The notes under the pieces were generated by a model. It was not told where the DNA came from. It saw only the letters and a list, made by a program, of their open reading frames with translations, and made no database searches. DNA of 9,250 nucleotides from assembly GCA_025996755.1 (NCBI GenBank), contig BNTR01000113.1, positions 1-9,250 on the forward strand, written 5' to 3'. Numbering within the stretch: position 1 is the first letter of the stretch; each line of letters opens with the position of its first letter. The position numbers and the translations under genes were made by a program. Shown here in pieces: positions 1-6,189 of this stretch. Source of the DNA: Bacteroidia bacterium. Its GTDB lineage: Bacteria; Bacteroidota; Bacteroidia; Bacteroidales; Azobacteroidaceae.

Positions 1-36
1 CAAACGTATGTGTTTGGGTTAAATCTTTCATTTTAA
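1..36 (+). CDS. 3' end of SusC-like TonB-dependent outer-membrane transporter (partial)
   Basis: The first 36 bases read in frame as QTYVFGLNLSF followed by TAA. A C-terminal strand of alternating hydrophobic residues ending in Phe, of the form FGLNLSF, is the usual last beta-strand (BAM-recognition signal) of SusC/RagA-type TonB-dependent transporters. A SusD gene follows after only 24 bp, which is the standard SusC-SusD order. SusC proteins form the 22-stranded outer-membrane barrel that the SusD lipoprotein caps. Only 11 codons are visible, so substrate and subfamily cannot be judged. The identification rests on the terminal motif and the neighbour. Confidence 0.8.
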   Translation, partial: QTYVFGLNLSF

Positions 37-60
37 TAATCATTAAAAGTAAAAAAAAAT

Positions 61-1572
61 ATGAAAAAGAAATCATTCATAGTATTGTCCGCTATAGCCC
101 TGTTCTTTACGGTTGGGTGTAGCGACTATTTGGACGTGAACCACGACCCCACCGCATTGGAAGAAATTCCGGATGCCAAAGTGTTATTGCCTGCTGCCGA
201 GATGGGCATCGCCGGTAATTTAATGGGTTGGCACTTTGGTTTTGGCGGGGGCTTTTGGGTGGAATACTGGACACAAAATTACAGCGCATCCCAGTTCAAA
301 TCCTTTTGTGAGTATTTGCCGCAGGACTTCAACACCGCCTATCTATCGCTGTTGCGCGAGCCGCTCACCGACTTGAAACGCATCAAAACGGATACGGAGG
401 CTGACGACAACAAGGGCTATTACTTTATAGCGGAGGCTTTGTCGATTTTCACATGGCAAATCGTTACCGATGTGTGGGGCGATATGCCTTACTCGGAAGC
501 ATTGAAGGGCAACGAAGGTCTTTTGCACCCGAAGCAAGACAAGCAGCAGGATATTTATGCCGACTTGCTGGCACGGGTAAATACCTTATTAGCCATTGAT
601 TTGAGCGAATCTTCGATTGACGGCGATTATGATTACATCTATGCAGGCGATTTAGAAAAATGGAAGCAGTTTGCCAATGCGCTGAAAGTGAAATTGACGT
701 TGCGACTGTCTGAGGCAGGTGCGTATAATAATGCGGCTTTGCTAACTTTCATTGAAGGTGCAGACCTCCTTACGGCAAGTGCTAAAATTCCCGGAAAAAC
801 TTGGGATGATGCCGTAGAAGGCAAACGCCACCCGATGCGGGAGTTTCAAGCAGGTGGAGCTAATTACCTCTCCGGAAACGTTATCGCCTCCAAAAATATC
901 TTCGATTATCTGAATGTGAACAATGACCCACGCCTGCCGAAATTATTTTCCGGCACGAAGGCTGCTTTCTTCGGCGACTTCGACTCCAGAGAAGATTCCG
1001 ACGGCAACGGCACCGCCGATGATAAAGAAGTGTATGCAACGGCTGTTTTTACCGGCAACATGGACTTGATGCTGATGTCGGATTGGGAGGTGAACTTCTA
1101 CATTGCAGAGGTATATGCACGCGCAAGTGACTTTGTCAATGCACAAAAATACTACGAAGCAGCCGTTACGGCATCGCTCGCGCAGCATGGCATTGCCGGC
1201 AAGGCAATCATAGAAGCGGGAGGTTATGCCGCGTTTACTGCCACCACCGTTGAGCCTGCCATTAAGCAAATAGCCATGCAAAAATGGGTGGCAAACTGCA
1301 ACTACCAGCACATCGAATCATTTTTGGAACGCAACCGCACCAAATATCCCGCTGTCAACGAGATAGACATCGCAGCCAACAGAGCGGCGGCGTATGCGAA
1401 TTTCCCCGTGGGCGATTTGACTATCTCGGTCAAGGGTAGAGCCTTGCTGAATGGCAATTTACCGGCTTCGCCCATCTATCCTGAATCGTATATCTTCCGC
1501 AACAACAATGCTCCCAAGCAAAAAGCCAATGTGGGCGAAAGGGTGTGGTGGAATAAAAAAGCGGGAAAATAA
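61..1572 (+). CDS. SusD/RagB-family nutrient-binding outer-membrane lipoprotein
   Basis: This 503-residue protein has a signal peptide ending in the lipobox TVGC (lipidated Cys20), followed by the acidic run SDYLD, consistent with surface export of the lipoprotein. The N-terminal region (NHDPTALEEIPDAKVLLPAA, then the Gly/Trp-rich stretch GWHFGFGGGFWVEYWTQ) is typical of the SusD-like_2 subfamily. The C-terminal half has the helical repeats and the ending YPESYIFRNNN usual for the family. SusD proteins form a hinged lid over SusC and capture the nutrient for import. The ATG at 61 is the first in frame and directly precedes the signal peptide; no Shine-Dalgarno is seen, as is normal in Bacteroidota. 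The gene is intact, but its last 173 bp (from 1400) are duplicated downstream at 2212-2384. The substrate is not readable from sequence; the accessory lipoproteins suggest a peptide importer (inference). Confidence 0.93.
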   Translation: MKKKSFIVLSAIALFFTVGCSDYLDVNHDPTALEEIPDAKVLLPAAEMGIAGNLMGWHFGFGGGFWVEYWTQNYSASQFKSFCEYLPQDFNTAYLSLLREPLTDLKRIKTDTEADDNKGYYFIAEALSIFTWQIVTDVWGDMPYSEALKGNEGLLHPKQDKQQDIYADLLARVNTLLAIDLSESSIDGDYDYIYAGDLEKWKQFANALKVKLTLRLSEAGAYNNAALLTFIEGADLLTASAKIPGKTWDDAVEGKRHPMREFQAGGANYLSGNVIASKNIFDYLNVNNDPRLPKLFSGTKAAFFGDFDSREDSDGNGTADDKEVYATAVFTGNMDLMLMSDWEVNFYIAEVYARASDFVNAQKYYEAAVTASLAQHGIAGKAIIEAGGYAAFTATTVEPAIKQIAMQKWVANCNYQHIESFLERNRTKYPAVNEIDIAANRAAAYANFPVGDLTISVKGRALLNGNLPASPIYPESYIFRNNNAPKQKANVGERVWWNKKAGK

Positions 1573-2145
1573 AATCAGTTGTTAAATTAAAAAAATAAAG
1601 ATATGAAACTATATAAATATTATTTGCTAATCGCTTCTGCGTTCTGTCTTTTCGCTTGCGAAAATGAAATGGATGACCTTTCGAGGGAAACTGTTCCCTG
1701 CGAAATTGTGCTTGATGGTGCTAAAACAGTGCTTGTCGAAATGGGGAATCCATATATAGACCCCGGATACGAGGCTTTTCAAGGCAATATCGACGTGACA
1801 GAGGATGTAATCGTTTCCGGTACTTTAGATATCAATACAGCGGGGAAATATACGTTGAGATATACCGTTAAAAATTCAGACGGCGTTTCCACAATTGAGA
1901 AACGTACTGTTATTGTATTTGACCCCGTTTCTCCATCCGGTTTTTATAAGGTATCCAAGGATAGCTATCGCAACGCTCCTCCAACAAAGGAATATGAAAG
2001 CGAACCGACCGTATTGATTTATCAGGAAGAGTCCGGGGCTTATTATATATCCGATTTGTTTGGTGGGTTTTATGATGTAGGGCGTGGCTATGGTTCAAGA
2101 TATGCTGTGGGCGGAGCCGTCAATATAAGCAGAAAGGGTAAAATA
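1400..2145 (+). repeat. Duplication copy 1 (746 bp direct repeat)
   Basis: This segment recurs at 2212-2957 with a constant offset of 812 bp and no indels. The only difference I find is A1569 versus T2381, in the last sense codon of the SusD reading frame (Lys versus Asn). It covers the SusD 3' end, the intergenic gap and the first 543 bp of the Ig-like lipoprotein gene. Its left edge is the 9-mer atttccccg (1400-1408). Its right edge is aaata (2141-2145), where the sequence switches to the inverted joint. Confidence 0.98.
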
Positions 2146-2151
2146 CAATAA
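1603..2151 (+). pseudogene. 3'-truncated copy of Ig-like surface lipoprotein gene
   Basis: The first 181 codons are identical to the intact gene at 2415-3107; the duplication joint then adds Gln and a TAA stop. The predicted product is 182 residues against 230. It keeps the signal peptide, the lipobox LFAC (Cys19), the acidic CENEMDD start and the whole Ig-like domain (about residues 35-106). It loses the last 49 residues of the C-terminal domain. The start and upstream context (aaataaagatatgaaa) match the intact copy, so it should still be translated and lipidated. Whether the protein is stable is unknown; it could be a decoy or partial subunit. I call it a pseudogene because a full-length copy follows. 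Confidence 0.88.
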
Positions 2152-2220
2152 CAGTACGTTTCTCAATTGTGGAAACGCCGTCTGAATTTTTAACGGTATA
2201 TCTCAACGTATATTTCCCCG
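2141..2220 (-). repeat. 80-bp inverted joint segment (reverse complement of 1841-1920)
   Basis: Bases 2141-2220 are an exact reverse complement of 1841-1920, and therefore also of 2653-2732 in the second copy. The match stops cleanly at both sides: 2140 is A where inversion predicts C, and 2221 is T where inversion predicts C. The left end overlaps the direct sequence by aaata (2141-2145) and the right end by atttccccg (2212-2220). The segment creates the stop that truncates the upstream lipoprotein copy. In the operon transcript it can pair with either flanking direct copy. Confidence 0.98.
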
Positions 2221-2384
2221 TGGGCGATTTGACTATCTCGGTCAAGGGTAGAGCCTTGCTGAATGGCAATTTACCGGCTTCGCCCATCTATCCTGAATCG
2301 TATATCTTCCGCAACAACAATGCTCCCAAGCAAAAAGCCAATGTGGGCGAAAGGGTGTGGTGGAATAAAAAAGCGGGAAATTAA
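2212..2384 (+). pseudogene. SusD 3' fragment left by the duplication
   Basis: This duplicates the last 57 codons of the SusD gene (FPVGDLTISVKGRALLNG onward), ending in Asn-stop instead of Lys-stop because of T2381. In this frame an open reading frame extends upstream through the inverted joint to a GTG at 2169, giving a potential 71-residue hybrid. It has no signal peptide and no start of its own that looks selected. Such a C-terminal SusD piece cannot fold into the SusD helical scaffold, so a functional product is unlikely. Confidence 0.9.
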
Positions 2385-2957
2385 AATCAGTTGTTAAATT
2401 AAAAAAATAAAGATATGAAACTATATAAATATTATTTGCTAATCGCTTCTGCGTTCTGTCTTTTCGCTTGCGAAAATGAAATGGATGACCTTTCGAGGGA
2501 AACTGTTCCCTGCGAAATTGTGCTTGATGGTGCTAAAACAGTGCTTGTCGAAATGGGGAATCCATATATAGACCCCGGATACGAGGCTTTTCAAGGCAAT
2601 ATCGACGTGACAGAGGATGTAATCGTTTCCGGTACTTTAGATATCAATACAGCGGGGAAATATACGTTGAGATATACCGTTAAAAATTCAGACGGCGTTT
2701 CCACAATTGAGAAACGTACTGTTATTGTATTTGACCCCGTTTCTCCATCCGGTTTTTATAAGGTATCCAAGGATAGCTATCGCAACGCTCCTCCAACAAA
2801 GGAATATGAAAGCGAACCGACCGTATTGATTTATCAGGAAGAGTCCGGGGCTTATTATATATCCGATTTGTTTGGTGGGTTTTATGATGTAGGGCGTGGC
2901 TATGGTTCAAGATATGCTGTGGGCGGAGCCGTCAATATAAGCAGAAAGGGTAAAATA
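2212..2957 (+). repeat. Duplication copy 2 (746 bp direct repeat)
   Basis: This is the downstream copy of 1400-2145, offset 812 bp. It starts inside what was SusD coding sequence and continues past 2957 into the unique 3' part of the intact lipoprotein gene. The promoter-distal gene order is therefore restored after the duplication. Confidence 0.98.
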
Positions 2958-3107
2958 TCCCTTGCGAGAAGTGACGTGACCCCGTGGGGAGATAAATTTT
3001 CAAAAGCAGAAGGAACGTATGACGAAGCAACCCAAACATTCGAAATGAACATTGAATGGGAAGCCGGTTATACATTCCATCTGATTCTTATCAAACAATC
3101 ATTATAA
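2415..3107 (+). CDS. Ig-like (DUF5011/DUF5012-type) surface lipoprotein of the SusCD operon, intact copy
   Basis: This 230-residue lipoprotein has a hydrophobic signal peptide ending in LFAC (Cys19), followed by ENEMDD, an acidic stretch typical of surface-exported Bacteroidota lipoproteins. Residues about 35-106 form an Ig-like/cadherin-like domain of the DUF5011 type: a VEMGNPYIDPGYEAFQG strand pair, then TAGKYTLRYTVKNSDG. Residues 110-230 form a second Tyr/Gly-rich domain starting SGFYKVSKDSYR, seen in accessory lipoproteins next to SusD genes. I assign it by position to the class of BT2262, a lipoprotein that co-purifies with a SusCD complex (inference; domain names recalled, not searched). 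The next gene starts 13 bp downstream, consistent with one transcript. It is preceded by a truncated copy of itself. Confidence 0.85.
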   Translation: MKLYKYYLLIASAFCLFACENEMDDLSRETVPCEIVLDGAKTVLVEMGNPYIDPGYEAFQGNIDVTEDVIVSGTLDINTAGKYTLRYTVKNSDGVSTIEKRTVIVFDPVSPSGFYKVSKDSYRNAPPTKEYESEPTVLIYQEESGAYYISDLFGGFYDVGRGYGSRYAVGGAVNISRKGKISLARSDVTPWGDKFSKAEGTYDEATQTFEMNIEWEAGYTFHLILIKQSL

Positions 3108-3120
3108 AAATTATAAACAG

Positions 3121-3831
3121 ATGAAAAAAATAATATTATTTGCAGTTGCTTGTACGGCATTCATATTCACTTCATGTGATAATGAATTGGATAATTGGAA
3201 TAGTGCCACGTATGAATATGCAGGGCGGTTTGTAGTAGCCGCCACTTGTCAGGAGTTCCCTGGCAAGAGCGCAATCATTGAAAAAGGGAATGAGATTTAT
3301 CTCTACAATACCGCATCGAATATCACCAACGAAATTTGGTTAGATGATGTATCCGGTAAATTTCCCTTGAAAAGTAAATTTTCTCTGACCGGAAATGCGT
3401 CCGGTTTTAGTGCTGCCGCAGCGGGTGAAAATGTGAATAGCAGAGTGTTTATTTACAACGCAACCTATGGGGAATACATTCTATTTTCACCATCCAATGC
3501 CGATGATTTTCCGGTTGCTACTGCCGCAGGTCAAACGAATGATGGTATTCAGGAATATACCCGTGCAACCTTACAGGAAGGTAAAATCCAACCGAAGGCA
3601 GCTACCAGCATCGGCGGAAATGTGACCGACGGCATATACCTGAAACTTACATTACATACCGATAAGGTACAGTTTCAAAGTTATTTGCTCCCTGCGGCAG
3701 ATTGGGAAACTCCCGGTGTGGCGGAATATGGATGGGAACTTGTGCCAAATTCCAAGACAGTAGATGTCAGCAAAGATGAACATTGGACAATAGCCGGTTA
3801 TCGCTACACGGGCTACCCCGAAGATTTATAA
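3121..3831 (+). CDS. Small accessory lipoprotein of the SusCD operon, possibly Lipid_bd/lipocalin-like
   Basis: This 236-residue protein has a signal peptide with lipobox FTSC (Cys19) followed by DNELDNW, again an acidic surface-export-type start. The mature part is rich in beta-strand patterns (YAGRFVVAAT, NEIYLYNTASN, GIYLKLTLHTDKVQFQSYL) and ends WTIAGYRYTGYPEDL. This pattern recalls the putative lipid-binding lipoproteins (Lipid_bd type) that follow SusD and DUF5011 genes in Bacteroidota; that family assignment is from memory. It is the last gene of the operon, 13 bp after the previous stop and 16 bp before the terminator arm. It probably sits on the cell surface as part of the SusCD assembly; no catalytic motif is visible. 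Confidence 0.75.
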   Translation: MKKIILFAVACTAFIFTSCDNELDNWNSATYEYAGRFVVAATCQEFPGKSAIIEKGNEIYLYNTASNITNEIWLDDVSGKFPLKSKFSLTGNASGFSAAAAGENVNSRVFIYNATYGEYILFSPSNADDFPVATAAGQTNDGIQEYTRATLQEGKIQPKAATSIGGNVTDGIYLKLTLHTDKVQFQSYLLPAADWETPGVAEYGWELVPNSKTVDVSKDEHWTIAGYRYTGYPEDL

Positions 3832-3847
3832 TTAGCAAGAATCTCTT

Positions 3848-3889
3848 AAACACCAAGAGCGGGCGAGCAATCGCCCGCTTTTAGTGTTT
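3848..3889 (+). terminator. Rho-independent-type terminator of the SusCD operon
   Basis: A perfect 9-bp GC-rich stem (agcgggcga at 3858-3866, tcgcccgct at 3871-3879) closes a GCAA tetraloop. Outer arms aaacac (3848-3853) and gtgttt (3884-3889) can lengthen the hairpin, with short T runs after the inner stem and at the end. It lies 16 bp after the last operon stop. Confidence 0.9.
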
Positions 3890-3979
3890 TAAAAACCTCC
3901 CTCACAAGCCCTAAAACCAATATTAACACAACGTTAAGAAAAAGATAACACAACGTAAACACAAATATAACATAAAAAA

Positions 3980-4012
3980 TTTGGAAATAAGCCACACAAT
4001 ATATTACCTTTG
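3980..4012 (+). promoter_or_regulatory. Bacteroidota sigma-ABfr-type promoter for the first ORF6N gene
   Basis: A -33 TTTG (3980-3983) and a -7 TACCTTTG (4005-4012, consensus TAnnTTTG) are separated by 21 bp, which fits the known Bacteroides arrangement. The ATG of the ORF6N gene follows 29 bp downstream. The A+T-rich stretch 3891-3979 upstream holds nothing else I recognise. Confidence 0.75.
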
Positions 4013-4041
4013 TCGCAATTTTAATTTTAAATAAAAATAGT

Positions 4042-4593
4042 ATGACAGAAATTGTAAAATTTAATCAGGTTGAGGACAAGGTGCTCAACTTGCGTGGACA
4101 GAGTGTGATTCTCGACAGCGATGTCGCGGTGTTGTATGGGGTGCAAACAAAGGAAATCAATCAGGCGGTCAAAAACAACCCTGATAAATTTCCTGATGAC
4201 TTTCTTTGGAATGTCAGTGGTGATGAAAAAACCGAACTGGTCAAAATTTTTGACCGGTTCAATCCTTTGAAACATTCATCAGTGTTGCCAACCGCTTTTA
4301 CCGAGAAGGGGTTGTATATGCTTGCAACAATTCTTAAAAGCCCAATCGCAGCGCAAACAACAATCGAAATCATCAACACGTTTGCCAAACTCAAAGAACT
4401 TTCGCGCACCATCGCCGAATGCAGCCAACTGCCCGATGAGCAGGCGCGAAAAAGTAGCCTGAATCGCAGTGGCGAGATTCTTTCCGACTTAATTGGCAAT
4501 GAATTGGGCACGACCGAAACAGAAACCACTTTTAGACTAAATTTGGCTGTTTTGTCGTTGGAGCATACGGTCAAAAGAAGTAATAATCAATGA
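4042..4593 (+). CDS. ORF6N-domain DNA-binding-type protein, paralogue 1
   Basis: This 183-residue protein starts with an ORF6N domain (about residues 10-95): VLNLRGQSVILDSDVAVLYGV, then KEINQAVKNNPDKFPDDF, then FTEKGLYMLATILKSPIA. The domain is named from baculoviral and phage KilA-N/BRO-like regulators and is thought to bind DNA. Residues 100-183 form a helical tail with LKELSRTIAE, probably a dimerisation coiled coil. It is clearly paralogous to the protein at 7396-7938, with the same length, order and conserved tail (LNLAVLSLEHTVKR). It has its own promoter and converges on mltG with a 25-bp gap and no evident terminator. The coding sequence contains a 27-bp near-palindrome at 4234-4260. 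Its actual target and role are unknown. Confidence 0.85.
   Translation: MTEIVKFNQVEDKVLNLRGQSVILDSDVAVLYGVQTKEINQAVKNNPDKFPDDFLWNVSGDEKTELVKIFDRFNPLKHSSVLPTAFTEKGLYMLATILKSPIAAQTTIEIINTFAKLKELSRTIAECSQLPDEQARKSSLNRSGEILSDLIGNELGTTETETTFRLNLAVLSLEHTVKRSNNQ
4234..4260. repeat. 27-bp near-palindrome inside ORF6N gene 1
   Basis: Arms 4234-4246 and 4248-4260 are reverse complements around central T4247, with 12 Watson-Crick pairs and one T-G (4238/4256). The core reads ggtcaaaatttttgacc. It lies over codons for E-L-V-K-I-F-D-R-F, centred in the Ile codon. The second ORF6N gene has a matching palindrome at the homologous Ile codon. Confidence 0.9.
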
Positions 4594-4618
4594 AAAAGAT
4601 GAATGAAAGTGTAAGATT

Positions 4619-5656
4619 TTATTTCATGATTTTGTTCTGATTCAGTGCTGCCTGATATTTTTTCGCATTGCGCGTGTGCTCAGCCAGCGTGACCGCAAAG
4701 TTGTGGGTGCCCGAAAAATCCTCTTTGGCACACATATATAGATAGTTGTGGTGCGTCAAATTGAGCACCGCGTCAATCCCCTGAATGCTAGGCACGCGAA
4801 TAGGTCCGGGGGGCAATCCCGTATGCTTGTATGTGTTGTAAGGCGATTCTATTTCCAAATGCGCGAGCAAAATGCGGCGCAAGGTTACGTCGCCCACGGC
4901 AAATTTCACCGTCGGGTCGGCTTGCAGCAACATCCCTTTTTTCAGTCGATTCCAATACAAGCCTGCTACGATGGGATATTCTGCTTGTTTAATCGTTTCT
5001 TCCTCCACGATGGAGGCGAGAATCGACACTTCGGTGGGCGTGAGCGCAATGGAATCGGCTTTGGCGCGGCGTTCCGGTGTCCAGAAATGGTTGTATTCCT
5101 TTTTCATCCGCTCCAAAAATTTCCTTGACGAGGTGTTCCAAAAAAGCTCGTAGGTGTTGGGGATAAACATCGTGAGGATGGAGGTGGAATCGAAGCCCAA
5201 CGCGGCTACTACGGTGGTGTCGCGGAGCAACGCCGCCAAGGTATCGGCAGAAACAGCCAACTGATTGCCGATGCGTTGCGTGAAATCGCCGACAAGTCGC
5301 ACATTGTTAAACGTGAGTTTGACCGCCCTTTGCTGACCGTTCCGCAACAACTGCACAGCCTCCACGTAGGACATCTGCGGCGTGATTTCATAGCGTCCCG
5401 ACTTGATATGCTGGGGGTAATTTCGCCTTTGCGCCAGCAAATTAAACAGCCTCATGTCGTCGATATGCCCCACAGTGTCCAATTGAGCCAACACGTCATC
5501 GTAATTTTTATCCGAATTGATATAGATATAGCACGGCTTTTCAATATTGAACGCGGGCAGATTTATCTTGGAATAAAACACCCCGCTGATTGCCACCACT
5601 AACGCGCTGATAGCGAGCACGATAATCAATAAAATAAGTACAATTTTCTTTGTCAT
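4619..5656 (-). CDS. mltG: Endolytic murein transglycosylase MltG
   Basis: This 345-residue YceG/MltG-family protein cleaves nascent glycan strands in the periplasm and so helps set peptidoglycan strand length. One N-terminal transmembrane helix (about residues 5-26) anchors it in the inner membrane. A LysM-like subdomain (about 40-110, ending GRYEITPQMSYVEAVQLLRNG) precedes the catalytic domain. The signature ASIVEEET places the catalytic Glu at residue 218. Further family motifs are IPNTYE (165-170), LQADPTVKFAVG (244-255), SPYNTYKHTGLPPGPI (271-286) and FSGTHNFAVTLAEH (314-327). The length is typical and the gene intact. The ATG at 5656 immediately precedes the membrane helix. It is divergent from tRNA-Ser and convergent with ORF6N gene 1. 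Confidence 0.96.
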   Translation of the reverse strand: MTKKIVLILLIIVLAISALVVAISGVFYSKINLPAFNIEKPCYIYINSDKNYDDVLAQLDTVGHIDDMRLFNLLAQRRNYPQHIKSGRYEITPQMSYVEAVQLLRNGQQRAVKLTFNNVRLVGDFTQRIGNQLAVSADTLAALLRDTTVVAALGFDSTSILTMFIPNTYELFWNTSSRKFLERMKKEYNHFWTPERRAKADSIALTPTEVSILASIVEEETIKQAEYPIVAGLYWNRLKKGMLLQADPTVKFAVGDVTLRRILLAHLEIESPYNTYKHTGLPPGPIRVPSIQGIDAVLNLTHHNYLYMCAKEDFSGTHNFAVTLAEHTRNAKKYQAALNQNKIMK

Positions 5657-5672
5657 GTCAAAAAAATTTCTG

Positions 5673-5680
5673 CAAAGGTA
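5673..5680 (-). promoter_or_regulatory. Probable -7 element for mltG
   Basis: On the minus strand this reads TACCTTTG, matching TAnnTTTG, 16 bp upstream of the mltG ATG. A clear -33 TTTG at the expected distance is not present (only T-rich sequence), so the promoter call is moderate. Confidence 0.5.
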
Positions 5681-5746
5681 GATAATATTTTTCAGAAAAG
5701 TGAAAAAAAAAGCATAATTTATAATTCATAATTCATAAATTGTTTG

Positions 5747-5754
5747 TACCTTTG
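5747..5754 (+). promoter_or_regulatory. Probable -7 element for tRNA-Ser
   Basis: TACCTTTG matches the Bacteroidota -7 consensus TAnnTTTG and ends 25 bp before the mature tRNA 5' end. The upstream side is A+T-rich, with short repeats of ataattcat and no good -33 TTTG. Confidence 0.55.
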
Positions 5755-5779
5755 CGCCGCCATTCGCAAGAATAGAGTT

Positions 5780-5866
5780 GGAAGTGTGGGTGAGTGGCTG
5801 AAACCAGCAGTTTGCTAAACTGCCGATCGGGCAACCGGTCCACGAGTTCGAATCTCGTCGCTTCCG
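5780..5866 (+). tRNA. tRNA-Ser (anticodon GCT)
   Basis: An 87-nt class II tRNA. The acceptor arms GGAAGTG (5780-5786) and CGCTTCC (5859-5865) pair with one G-T, and G5866 is the discriminator base, as usual for tRNA-Ser. The anticodon stem gcagt/actgc (5807-5811, 5819-5823) closes the loop ttGCTaa, with anticodon GCT at 5814-5816 reading AGC and AGU. The long variable arm pairs gatcgg with ccggtc. The T arm is acgag/ctcgt with loop ttcgaat. CCA is not encoded. The gene is complete, which fits its use as an attachment site for the downstream integrase remnant. Confidence 0.96.
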
Positions 5867-5900
5867 CAGCGAGGTCTGCCAATCGGCGACATCCGAAGGC

Positions 5901-5929
5901 AAAGCCTGTAATTCATTATTACAGGCTTT
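5901..5929 (+). terminator. Hairpin terminator after tRNA-Ser
   Basis: A perfect 12-bp stem aaagcctgtaat (5901-5912) / attacaggcttt (5918-5929) with a 5-base loop. It starts 34 bp after the tRNA. The T tail is short, but it is the only structure able to end the tRNA transcript. A similar hairpin recurs at 6082-6113. Confidence 0.75.
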
Positions 5930-5952
5930 CGTAAGAGAGTAAGCTGTGAACT

Positions 5953-5971
5953 CGTTACTAAATCGTTACCT
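5953..5971 (+). repeat. Direct repeat, possible integrase arm site, copy 1
   Basis: The 19-mer cgttactaaatcgttacct matches 6171-6189 at 18 of 19 positions. Each copy itself contains two cgttac boxes 11 bp apart. Paired short direct repeats upstream of a tyrosine recombinase gene resemble arm-type sites. Confidence 0.6.
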
Positions 5972-6081
5972 ACTGGAAATAATAAAAAATTAAGTTGCTT
6001 ATTTTCAGTAAGTTAAATAGGAAAGTTCACTGCCCTATCTCTCCGCTCAGAGTCGCTACCAACAGGCGACAAACAGCACAC

Positions 6082-6113
6082 AAAGTCTGTAAAATTAGCA
6101 TTTTACAGGCTTT
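6082..6113 (+). repeat. Second terminator-like hairpin
   Basis: A 14-bp stem (6082-6095 / 6100-6113, one G-T pair) with loop TAGC is followed by a T-rich stretch. Its stem shares the ctgtaa/ttacaggcttt sequence with the tRNA-Ser terminator at 5901-5929. It looks like a diverged copy of that terminator. Confidence 0.75.
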
Positions 6114-6170
6114 TTCTTTGTTTTTGATTTCTCCTGAAAGTCAAGAAAAAGTCAAAAACGGACAGACTTC

Positions 6171-6189
6171 CGTTACCAAATCGTTACCT
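6171..6189 (+). repeat. Direct repeat, possible integrase arm site, copy 2
   Basis: cgttaccaaatcgttacct, 18 of 19 identical to 5953-5971. An inverted partial copy (aggtaacga) lies at 6210-6218. Confidence 0.6.

Noticed and set aside
943..1311. 122-codon minus-strand frame inside the SusD gene
   Set aside because: Antisense to an intact SusD gene, Cys/His-rich translation without a domain, and no promoter.
2169..2384. 71-codon frame starting with GTG in the inverted joint and continuing into the SusD 3' fragment
   Set aside because: It is a by-product of the duplication joint: the N-terminus comes from antisense lipoprotein sequence, and there is no signal peptide or complete SusD fold.
1400..2957. 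CRISPR, diversity-generating retroelement or invertible-promoter explanation for the repeats
   Set aside because: There is one long duplication without spacers, no reverse transcriptase, no adenine-specific variation and no recombinase sites at the edges; the joints show only short microhomology.
4027..4574. Minus-strand frames opposite ORF6N gene 1 (and the similar ones opposite ORF6N gene 2)
   Set aside because: Shadows of the conserved ORF6N coding sequences; their similarity to each other only reflects the paralogy on the plus strand.
4748..5602. Plus-strand open frames across mltG
   Set aside because: They are antisense shadows of the well-supported minus-strand mltG, with Arg/His-rich low-quality translations.
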